DNA of 11,775 bases from JAKORR01 sp964608495 (GTDB lineage: Bacteria; Armatimonadota; Zipacnadia; Zipacnadales; FEN-943). The translations under genes and the position numbers were made by a program. The first letter of the stretch is position 1, and each line of letters begins with the position of its first letter. Below are positions 5,766 through 11,775 of the stretch, piece by piece. The DNA lies in contig CAZSOQ010000167.1 in the NCBI GenBank assembly GCA_964608495.1, positions 1 to 11,775 of the forward strand, written 5' to 3'. The notes under the pieces were generated by a model. The model made no database searches. It was not told the origin of the DNA and saw only the letters and a program-made list of their open reading frames with translations.

Positions 5766-6405
5766 AGGGGAGCGGGGCCCTACTGAGACCCTTGCTGACT
5801 ACTACCGCACCGTCGCGGCGGACATTCTGGAGCTTTGCGGCGCGGACCGCAGCGGCCTTTGGGTGGATCTGGGCTCCGGAGAGGGCGGCGTGGGGTTAGC
5901 GCTGGCACGGAAGAGTCAAGCCCATCTCGTGCTCGTTGACCCGAACGGCCAAGCACTGGCGAGGGCGGTTGAGGCAGCTTGCGGAGCCGGCCTGCACGAG
6001 CGCGTCTCGGCGGTCTGCGGTCGGGCTGAGCAGATTCCCCTGAGGAGCGGCTCGGTCCGCCTTGTGGTAAGCCGCGGGTCCATCTTCTTCTGGGACGACC
6101 CAGCCGAGGGCCTGCGTGAAGTGTACAGGGTGTTGGGCAAGGGCGGCCAGGCCGTGATAGGCGGTGGCCTCGGGCGCCGTTACCCACTCTGGGCGCGCAC
6201 CGAGTTCGTGAGACGCAGACATCAGGCAGTGCAAGCGAAGGGGCCAGCGGCAGTGCGTGAGTTCCAGCGTCTCAGGAGCCCCACCACCTTCCGGCGATGG
6301 GCGGAGGAAGCCGGGCTCGACGAATACCTGGTGACGGGGGAGGGCGGCCTGCCGCCGGAACACCCGGACACAGGCTTGGGCCTTTGGCTGCGCTTCGCTA
6401 AGTGA
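5725..6405 (+). CDS. Class I SAM-dependent methyltransferase
   Basis: This 226-residue Rossmann-fold methyltransferase transfers a methyl group from S-adenosylmethionine. Motif I is VDLGSGEGG (47-55), the ribose-binding acid is D72 (LVDPN), and the SRGSIFFWDDP segment followed by REVYRVLGKGG and GGGLG corresponds to motifs IV to VI of the Methyltransf_11/25 type. The C-terminal third (WAEEAGL, then a Gly/Pro-rich tail) is ordinary for small-molecule methyltransferases. The ATG at 5725 is the only start codon available in frame; it has no good ribosome binding site and overlaps the preceding small gene by 41 bases, which suggests coupled translation. An Arg/Gly-rich stretch (3-18) precedes the domain and may be non-conserved. 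It lacks an obvious arsenite-methyltransferase cysteine pattern, so the substrate is open. Confidence 0.82.
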   Translation: MSGRGNRPQGRRGRGERGPTETLADYYRTVAADILELCGADRSGLWVDLGSGEGGVGLALARKSQAHLVLVDPNGQALARAVEAACGAGLHERVSAVCGRAEQIPLRSGSVRLVVSRGSIFFWDDPAEGLREVYRVLGKGGQAVIGGGLGRRYPLWARTEFVRRRHQAVQAKGPAAVREFQRLRSPTTFRRWAEEAGLDEYLVTGEGGLPPEHPDTGLGLWLRFAK

Positions 6406-6417
6406 GGAGGTGCCGTC

Positions 6418-7362
6418 ATGCAAGCGACTATCGGGGTCGAGGACCTCACGATGCGATATGGGAACCACCTGGCCGTGGATCACATCAGCTTCGACGTGTT
6501 TGCCGGTGAGATCTTCGGCTTCCTTGGGCCGAATGGCGCCGGCAAGACGAGTACGCAGCGGATGCTGACGGGGGTGCTGCCTCCGACCGACGGGACGGCC
6601 CGGGTGCTGGACCATGACATGGCCAGGGCCCCGGTGCCCGCGAAAGAGCATATCGGTGTGGTCCCGGAGGTCGCCAACCCGTACATGGAGATGTCGGGCT
6701 GGCAGAACATGCTTCTCGCTGGTGAGTTGTACGGGCTGCCTTCCCGGAGACTGCGAGAGCGAACCGAGCTGCTGCTGACCGAGTTCCAGTTGTGGGACCG
6801 CATGCATGACCCGGCCAAGCGCTACTCGAAGGGGATGAGGCAGCGCCTGATACTCGCGATGGCCCTGATCCACGAGCCTGACGTTCTGTTTCTCGACGAG
6901 CCGACTGCGGGTCTGGACGTGGAAAGCCGGCGCCTTATCCACGACAAGGTGACAGAGCTACCCAAGCGCGGAGTCGCGGTCTTCTACACCACACACAACA
7001 TCGAGGAGGCGAACGTCCTGTGCAACCGGGTGGCGATCATCTGTCGCGGGCGGCTTGTGGCCCTGGACACTCCCGAAGCGCTGAAGGCAACCTTTGGCGG
7101 CAGCCAATCGGTGGTGGTGGCCTTCAACCGTCACGTGGAAGCCCAGGACCTCGCTCGGCTTGACCGTGTCACTCACGTGGCGCAGGAGGGAGACAAACTG
7201 CGAATCTACACCCCATCCCCCGGCGCCGTGGTCATGCAGGTCGTTGACTTCGCCCGCAGGGCCAACATGGAGATCACGAGCCTAAACACCTTGGGTCCGA
7301 GCCTGGAGGAAGTGTTCGTCTCGCTCTCTTCCGGGCAGCGGCCGGCTCAGAATGGGGAGTGA
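6418..7362 (+). CDS. ABC transporter ATP-binding protein
   Basis: The 314-residue ATPase belongs to the DrrA/CcmA-like exporter type and would drive the permease encoded next. Walker A is GPNGAGKT (37-44), the Q-loop position reads VPE (82-84), the signature is YSKGM (136-140) in place of LSGGQ, Walker B is VLFLDEP (156-162), the D-loop GLD (165-167) and the switch histidine H193 (YTTHN). The extra C-terminal region after residue 215 resembles the accessory domain of drug and antibiotic exporter ATPases and ends in LGPSLEEVFVSLS, typical of the group. GAGGAGG at 6404-6410, overlapping the methyltransferase stop, is 7 bases before ATG. All catalytic motifs are intact. Confidence 0.92.
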   Translation: MQATIGVEDLTMRYGNHLAVDHISFDVFAGEIFGFLGPNGAGKTSTQRMLTGVLPPTDGTARVLDHDMARAPVPAKEHIGVVPEVANPYMEMSGWQNMLLAGELYGLPSRRLRERTELLLTEFQLWDRMHDPAKRYSKGMRQRLILAMALIHEPDVLFLDEPTAGLDVESRRLIHDKVTELPKRGVAVFYTTHNIEEANVLCNRVAIICRGRLVALDTPEALKATFGGSQSVVVAFNRHVEAQDLARLDRVTHVAQEGDKLRIYTPSPGAVVMQVVDFARRANMEITSLNTLGPSLEEVFVSLSSGQRPAQNGE

Positions 7363-7370
7363 GCTGCAGA

Positions 7371-8108
7371 ATGATGCGCAAGTGCTGGGCGATCACCAAG
7401 AAGAACATGAAGATCTACTATCTGAAAGGTCCCGTGTTGATCTTCGGCATACTATTCCCAACCTTCCTGTTCCTGGCTTTTGCGATCGGCCGCAACGTGC
7501 CGCCCGAGAACCTCGCGCCCGGGCTGATCGGCATGGCGCTCTTCTTCACGGCTTCGGCCACGACGCCGGCCATACTCCCCTTCGAGACGCGCACTCGCAC
7601 CCTGGAGCGTCTGCTCGCGGCGCCACTGCCGCTGTCGGTGCTCGTGGCCGCCGACGTGCTCTCGGCCTTCATGTTCGGCCTCTTCCTGTCAGCAGTCCCT
7701 CTGCTGCTCAGCTTCGCCTTCCTCGGGGTGGCCGTGGTACATCCAGGAGCCATCACCGGCGCGGTACTGCTGTCGGCTCTGTGCTTCGCTGTTATGGGGA
7801 CGCTTCTCTCGTCCCCACCCACCGACAACCCTTCCTCAATAATGACGCTCTCCAACCTAGTGCGGCTGCCGCTGATCTTCGTGAGCGGCGTCTTTGTTCC
7901 CGTCAGCCAGATGCCCCAGTGGGGCCAGTGGCTCTCGCGGTTCTCGCCGCTGACGTACACGACTGAGTTGATTCGCTCGGCTATCGGCCAGGAAGCGCAG
8001 GTGGGGCAGTGGTGGTGCGTCCTGGTGCTGATCGGCTTCACGCTTGCCTTCTGGTGTGTGAGCCTCAGACTTCACAGCCGCAACATGAGCCGACGGCTAT
8101 GCCTGTGA
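7371..8108 (+). CDS. ABC-2 type transporter permease
   Basis: This 245-residue membrane protein has about six hydrophobic segments (roughly 21-40, 48-70, 90-118, 126-147, 160-178, 213-232). The FETRTRTLERLLAAPLP segment (71-87) and the SGVFVPVSQMPQW ... FSPLTYTTELIR segment (172-202) are hallmarks of ABC-2/DrrB/NodJ exporters. The partner ATPase ends at 7362. ATG at 7371 has GGGGAG at 7354-7359; a GTG at 7359 would overlap the upstream stop (GTGA) and add four residues (VSCR), and ATG 7374 is also possible. An exporter formed by this pair would probably move a small, likely lipophilic or modified compound out of the cell. The cargo is not shown by the sequence. Confidence 0.9.
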   Translation: MMRKCWAITKKNMKIYYLKGPVLIFGILFPTFLFLAFAIGRNVPPENLAPGLIGMALFFTASATTPAILPFETRTRTLERLLAAPLPLSVLVAADVLSAFMFGLFLSAVPLLLSFAFLGVAVVHPGAITGAVLLSALCFAVMGTLLSSPPTDNPSSIMTLSNLVRLPLIFVSGVFVPVSQMPQWGQWLSRFSPLTYTTELIRSAIGQEAQVGQWWCVLVLIGFTLAFWCVSLRLHSRNMSRRLCL

Positions 8109-8109
8109 G

Positions 8110-8209
8110 GGCTGGAGGATCATTTGCCGCGGTGCGGAAGGCAGGCGTATCACACCACGCGGCCCGCGAAGGTAGCCACAGAGGGTGGGCCGGCTGGAGG
8201 CAAGATCAT
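8110..8209 (+). repeat. Duplicated RBS-like segment
   Basis: GGCTGGAGG followed by ATCAT occurs at 8110-8123, and again at 8192-8209 with CAAG inserted between the two parts. The second copy supplies the ribosome binding site of the HD gene (GTG 8212). The first copy lies just after the permease stop and precedes only a TTG (8124) that opens an unsupported frame. It may be a local duplication or coincidence. The region between (8126-8163) can form a GCCGC/GCGGC plus GGTG/CACC stem with a 2-base bulge. Confidence 0.3.
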
Positions 8210-8211
8210 CT

Positions 8212-8778
8212 GTGACACGCGAAGAGGCTCTGGCCCTTCTCAACGAACACACGCAGTCCGACAGCCTCCGCAAGCACGCCCGCGCCGTCGAGGTCGCCCT
8301 GCGGGCCTACGCCGCGAAGTACGGCGAGGACGAGGACTACTGGGGCAACGTCGGGCTGCTCCACGACTTCGACTGGGAGATCCACCCGTCCCTTCCGGAT
8401 CACCCCGCCAAGGGCGCCGAGATCCTGCGGGCGCGCGGCGTGGACGAAGCCCTGGTTCTCGACGTCCTCTCGCACGCGGATCACGCGGGCGTGCCGCGCG
8501 ACACCTTGCTGCGCAAGGTCCTCTTCGCGGTGGATGAGCTGACGGGCTTCATCATCGCCGTGGCGCTCGTGCGGCCCTCGCGGAGCCTGGCTGACCTCGA
8601 GGCCCGGTCAGTGGTCAAGAAGATGAAGGACAAGTCCTTTGCCGCCGGCGTCAACCGCGACGAGCTGCGCGCGGGGGCGGAGGAGCTGGGCCTGGACCTC
8701 AACGAGCATATCCAGTTCGTCATCGAGGCCCTCAGGCCGATCGGCGCGGAGCTTGGCCTGCGAGCGGACGCCGACTGA
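8212..8778 (+). CDS. HD-domain metal-dependent hydrolase
   Basis: This 188-residue soluble protein belongs to the HD superfamily, typically divalent-metal phosphohydrolases acting on nucleotides or other phosphoesters. The signature residues are H22 (LRKHARAVE), H51-D52 (LLHDFDWE), H64 (DHPAKGAEIL), H88 (LSHAD) and D108 (AVDELTG), so the core H...HD...D set is complete. The length and the layout LLHDFD...H...GAEIL are those of small stand-alone HDIG-type proteins. GTG at 8212 is preferred because GGAGG at 8196-8200 lies 11 bases upstream; a GTG at 8185 has no such site. Its composition returns to the GC-rich flank, so it probably does not belong to the exporter cassette. No substrate can be named. 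Confidence 0.85.
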   Translation: MTREEALALLNEHTQSDSLRKHARAVEVALRAYAAKYGEDEDYWGNVGLLHDFDWEIHPSLPDHPAKGAEILRARGVDEALVLDVLSHADHAGVPRDTLLRKVLFAVDELTGFIIAVALVRPSRSLADLEARSVVKKMKDKSFAAGVNRDELRAGAEELGLDLNEHIQFVIEALRPIGAELGLRADAD

Positions 8779-8804
8779 CAGGGTCTCCCGCGCCTGCCGG
8801 GGGG

Positions 8805-8822
8805 CGCAGCGGAGGTGCTGCG
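8805..8822 (+). terminator. Small GC-rich hairpin after the HD gene
   Basis: CGCAGC (8805-8810) and GCTGCG (8817-8822) form a perfect 6-bp stem around a 6-base loop, 26 bases after the HD stop. No T-tract follows. It is a weak candidate for a terminator; a stem this short is not rare in GC-rich DNA. Confidence 0.25.
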
Positions 8823-8996
8823 ACCTGCCAAGGACCCGGTAGGTTGGGTGCGGTCTGCGCGGCAGGGCGACGGTCGTGTACACTGCTCCGCCCGTGCTGT
8901 CACCCTGAGGCCTTCCTCTCGCGCCGTTGCCTCCCGCAGACACGCGGCAGTCCAGGACACCCGGCCCGGTGGATACGGCCGGCAGGAGGGATCCCG

Positions 8997-11775
8997 ATGA
9001 CACGGCGCCGCCGTCTCTGGTTCGCGGCTATCCTGTCCGGATCGCTGGTCTTCCTCGCCGTCGTGACGCCCTGCCGGGCCGCCGAGGTGACCGTGCTCGA
9101 CGACTTCGACGGGCCGGCTCCCCAGGCCTGGGCAGTCACCGAGGGCCGATGGGAGCGCACCGCAGGCGGCTTCCACGTCCACGGCGGCGGCTACGCCTAC
9201 CTCGACGGCATGAGCTTCGGCGACGCCACGCTCGAGGTGGACTGCCGCATCACCGACTACGGCGAGGGCATGTACAACTGGGCCGGAGTGGTGTTCGGCG
9301 GCGACCGGCGCACCGCCAGCGCGGAGGCCTATCTGGTCTACGTGCGCTACTCGGGCCAGTTAGAGCTGTACCGCGCCGGTGCTATCCTGGCCGTGGCCCA
9401 GACCGACGCTCGGGCCCGCTTCGAGGCCGGGCAAGCCGTCCGCCTGACCGTGCGCGTCGAGGGCAGCCGCATCTCCGTGGCCCTGGACGGCAGGACCATG
9501 CTACAGCACGACGTGCCCGGGGCCGTCTCCGGCGACCTGGGGCTGGCGGCCTTCGGCGTCGAGGCGGATTTCGACAACTTCGCGCTCACGGGCGACAGAC
9601 TCGGCAACATGATCGTCGGCGAGGTGCTCTACCTGCCGTCCTTCGCGCCCGCGCCCGGCGCCCCGGTGGAGATTTACGACTCGATGGACGGCTATGACAG
9701 CCTCGTGACGCGCGCGGCCGTCGCGGACGAGCAGGGCAGGTTCTCTTTCCGCGACCTGCCGACCGGCGACAGGGCCTACTGGGTGCGCGTGGGAAAGCCG
9801 GGCTTCGGCGGGACGACCGCCTGGTTCCAGAGCGCCACCCTGGACGCGCCCACCAGGACCGAGCTCTACCTCGTGCCGCCGCCGCCTCACGACCTCTGGG
9901 TCGATTCCGCGGATTCGGCCGCTGCCGAGGGGATGCGCCAGGTGCCGGACCCCCAGTGCTACGGCGGCGGCAGGATCGAGGTGAAGGAGGCCCTGCCGGC
10001 CGACCAACAGCCGCGATTCGAGGCCCGATTCGCCTTCCAGGTGCCCCAGGAGGGCCGCTACACGCCCCACATCGCGGCCGGGCTCTACCCCGCGCCCCAC
10101 TACTGGAGCGACTTCTGGTGGTCTGTGGACGGCGCGAGGCCCTACAGGGCCAGCAAGACCCTCACCCTCGAGGGCCGGCGCTACGGCGACCGCGATACCC
10201 TCGTCTGGGCCCACGGCTCACCCATACACCTGACGGCCGGCGCCCACACGCTCGCCTTCTTCGTCCGGGACCCGGCCCCGCACGAGCCCTCCCAGGCGCA
10301 GAAGCCCTACTGGTGGTCGTTCGATGCCGCGGCGTTCGCCCGGGAGTCCTCCCCCATCGCGCCGGTCGGCGGCGCACGTACCGGCCTGTCGCGGCCCGTG
10401 CTTCGCTGGCGGGCCCCAGCAAGTGCCGGGCGCTTCACCGTCCAGTACTCCCACGAGCCGGACTTCCGGAACGGCACCGTCACGGTGGCGGGCGTCAGCG
10501 GCTCTTCCGTGCGTGTCGCGGAGCCTCTGGCCGATGGCACCTACTACTGGCGCGTCAAGGCCCTGCCGGAGGACGAGACGCCCTACGCCAGTCCCTTCAC
10601 CGCGCCCGAGAGCTTCACCATCGCGACCCCAGCGCCCGGGATCCGTGACCTGGGCGTCACCTCGCGTGGCCCCACCGAGGTGACCGTCCGCTGGCGCACG
10701 GACGAGCCCTGCACCTCCCGGCTCCTGTACGGTCTGTCCGGCCTGCGGCCCACGGTGTCACAAGCTGCGTCCACGACGCCGGCGCGCGAGCATCACCTGC
10801 GCGTCACGGGCCTGGAGCCGATGACGTACTACTACTACTGGGTGGAGGTGACCGACCAGGAGGGCCGGGTCTCCCGCTCCCTGCGGCGGGGCGTATGCAC
10901 GGCGCGCGGCGTGATCGCCCACCGGAACTCGCCCTTCGGCATGTTCGGGCAGGGGCAGGTGTACGCGCGGCAGATGGCCGAGGCGGGCGTGCGGTGGTAC
11001 AGCGACTACTGGGACTGGGCGACCCTCGAGCCCGAGAGAGGCAAGTTCGACTGGACCCTGGCCGAGCAGCGGATGAAGCGCGCCGAGGAGGCGGGCGTCA
11101 ACCTCACAGTCACCTTCTGGGGCTCGCCGGCGTGGGTGCGCCCCAGCCATCCGACCAAGTTCACCTACGGCCCGGACGACCTGGACGACGCCCGCGGTTT
11201 CTTCCAGGCCGTGGCCGCTCACTGCAAGGGGCGCACCTACTGGTGGACGCCATGGATCGAGCCCAACGTCGGCAGGGACGTGTTCTTCGGCTTCCCCGAG
11301 GGATACTGGGCCGACAGGCCGCACGCTCGGTCCTATGCCGCCTACCAGCGCGCGGCGTACGAGGGCGCCAAGGCCGGCGACCCGGAGTGCCGCGTGGTGG
11401 GCATGAATACGGCCGGCGTGGACCTCGGCTTCATCCGCAAGTGCTACGACGAGGGCGCCGCGGATAGCTTCGACGTGATGAACGCGCACTACTACGCGAC
11501 CACCGCTCCCTTCGAGCGGCAGGACCCCGAGAGGCTGTTCCAGAGCCTGCGCGACCTCATGTGCCAATACGGTGATGAGGACAAGCCGATTCTAGGCAGC
11601 GAGGGAGGGGGCGCGTCCTCCGGCCTGCCGGGCACCGACGAGAACACGCAGGCCGACAACCTGATACGCATCTACGTCCTCTCGATCGCCAACAACGTGG
11701 ACAAGCTGTGCTGGACCTTCGAGCTGGACGCCAAGCCCTACGGCAGCAAGCGCGTGGACATGATCATGTGGATGG
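8997..11775 (+). CDS. Large secreted multidomain glycoside hydrolase-like protein (partial)
   Basis: The frame is open from ATG 8997 to the window edge, giving 926 residues without a stop. AGGAGGG at 8984-8990 is 6 bases upstream. A signal peptide (MTRRRR, hydrophobic core, CRAA, cleavage near 28-29) is followed by: a ConA/laminin-G-like domain (33-198, ending FDNFALTG); a carboxypeptidase-regulatory-like beta domain (about 200-297, ADEQGRFSFRDLPTG); a carbohydrate-binding-like region (about 300-450); two fibronectin-III/Ig-like domains (about 455-540 and 549-634, each with a YYWRVKA or YYYYWVEV strand); and a clan GH-A-like barrel from about 638 (GVRWYSDYWDWATLEPERGKFDW). Candidate catalytic glutamates are E755 (PWIEPNVG) and E869 (ILGSEGGG). 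The residue before E755 is Ile where clan GH-A has Asn. It resembles GH39/GH5-type enzymes. Export and attack on a glycan are inferred, with the adhesive modules holding the substrate. The C-terminus is missing. Confidence 0.82.
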   Translation, partial: MTRRRRLWFAAILSGSLVFLAVVTPCRAAEVTVLDDFDGPAPQAWAVTEGRWERTAGGFHVHGGGYAYLDGMSFGDATLEVDCRITDYGEGMYNWAGVVFGGDRRTASAEAYLVYVRYSGQLELYRAGAILAVAQTDARARFEAGQAVRLTVRVEGSRISVALDGRTMLQHDVPGAVSGDLGLAAFGVEADFDNFALTGDRLGNMIVGEVLYLPSFAPAPGAPVEIYDSMDGYDSLVTRAAVADEQGRFSFRDLPTGDRAYWVRVGKPGFGGTTAWFQSATLDAPTRTELYLVPPPPHDLWVDSADSAAAEGMRQVPDPQCYGGGRIEVKEALPADQQPRFEARFAFQVPQEGRYTPHIAAGLYPAPHYWSDFWWSVDGARPYRASKTLTLEGRRYGDRDTLVWAHGSPIHLTAGAHTLAFFVRDPAPHEPSQAQKPYWWSFDAAAFARESSPIAPVGGARTGLSRPVLRWRAPASAGRFTVQYSHEPDFRNGTVTVAGVSGSSVRVAEPLADGTYYWRVKALPEDETPYASPFTAPESFTIATPAPGIRDLGVTSRGPTEVTVRWRTDEPCTSRLLYGLSGLRPTVSQAASTTPAREHHLRVTGLEPMTYYYYWVEVTDQEGRVSRSLRRGVCTARGVIAHRNSPFGMFGQGQVYARQMAEAGVRWYSDYWDWATLEPERGKFDWTLAEQRMKRAEEAGVNLTVTFWGSPAWVRPSHPTKFTYGPDDLDDARGFFQAVAAHCKGRTYWWTPWIEPNVGRDVFFGFPEGYWADRPHARSYAAYQRAAYEGAKAGDPECRVVGMNTAGVDLGFIRKCYDEGAADSFDVMNAHYYATTAPFERQDPERLFQSLRDLMCQYGDEDKPILGSEGGGASSGLPGTDENTQADNLIRIYVLSIANNVDKLCWTFELDAKPYGSKRVDMIMWM

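Noticed and set aside
5725..6405. Arsenite methyltransferase (ArsM) identity
   Set aside because: It is tempting because of the ArsR-type gene, but the few cysteines do not form the conserved ArsM pattern that I can recognise, and no other ars genes are present.
8124..8537. 137-residue frame starting at TTG 8124
   Set aside because: It overlaps the HD gene in another frame, is Arg/Pro-rich and shows no fold; the HD protein has complete metal-binding residues.
8844..8884. Promoter for the large secreted protein (TTGGGT ... TACACT)
   Set aside because: The spacing between the two boxes is about 29 bases, too long, and no better -35 lies 17 bases from TACACT.
1..11775. tRNA, rRNA, CRISPR array or insertion sequence
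   Set aside because: No regularly spaced repeats, no tRNA-like cloverleaf in the gaps and no transposase-like frame were seen.

Overview
The window is 11.8 kb of GC-rich bacterial DNA with every recognisable gene on the + strand. Strong AGGAGG-type ribosome binding sites, sigma70-like promoter elements, secreted glycan-active proteins with ConA-like and fibronectin-type modules, and the lack of any SusC/SusD gene suggest a high-GC, probably uncultured bacterium with a large carbohydrate-active repertoire (Planctomycetota-, Armatimonadota- or Hydrogenedentota-like). The sequence alone does not settle the phylum.

Left part (1-4949): a secreted-looking amidohydrolase of the MTA/SAH-deaminase type (124-1530), a large secreted TIM-barrel glycoside-hydrolase-like protein with a C-terminal laminin-G/ConA-like domain (1673-3856), and a cytoplasmic zinc-less medium-chain dehydrogenase (3939-4949). 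GC-rich hairpins follow the first gene (1554-1578) and overlap the stop of the third (4937-4969). This suggests that the amidohydrolase is its own unit and that the hydrolase and dehydrogenase form another.

Middle part (5212-8108): a compact cassette with visibly lower GC than its flanks. A TTGACA-N17-TATTTT promoter is followed by an inverted repeat that covers the -10 box and the start codon of an ArsR/SmtB-type repressor. After it come a 55-residue protein with six cysteines, a class I SAM-dependent methyltransferase, an ABC ATPase and an ABC-2 permease, with short gaps or overlaps throughout. The layout reads as an autoregulated, ligand- or metal-responsive module that binds and/or methylates a compound and exports it. 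The substrate is unknown. This is the best candidate in the window for an undescribed system.

Right part (8212-11775): an HD-domain hydrolase (8212-8778), a 218-base gap with a small hairpin, and a very large secreted multidomain protein that starts at 8997 and is still open at the window edge. It carries a ConA-like domain, a carboxypeptidase-regulatory-like fold, a carbohydrate-binding-like region, two fibronectin-III-like domains and a clan GH-A-like catalytic barrel whose acid/base motif has lost its usual Asn.

No tRNA, rRNA, CRISPR array, insertion sequence or origin was seen. The only gene-free stretch near 300 bases is 4950-5253, described below.
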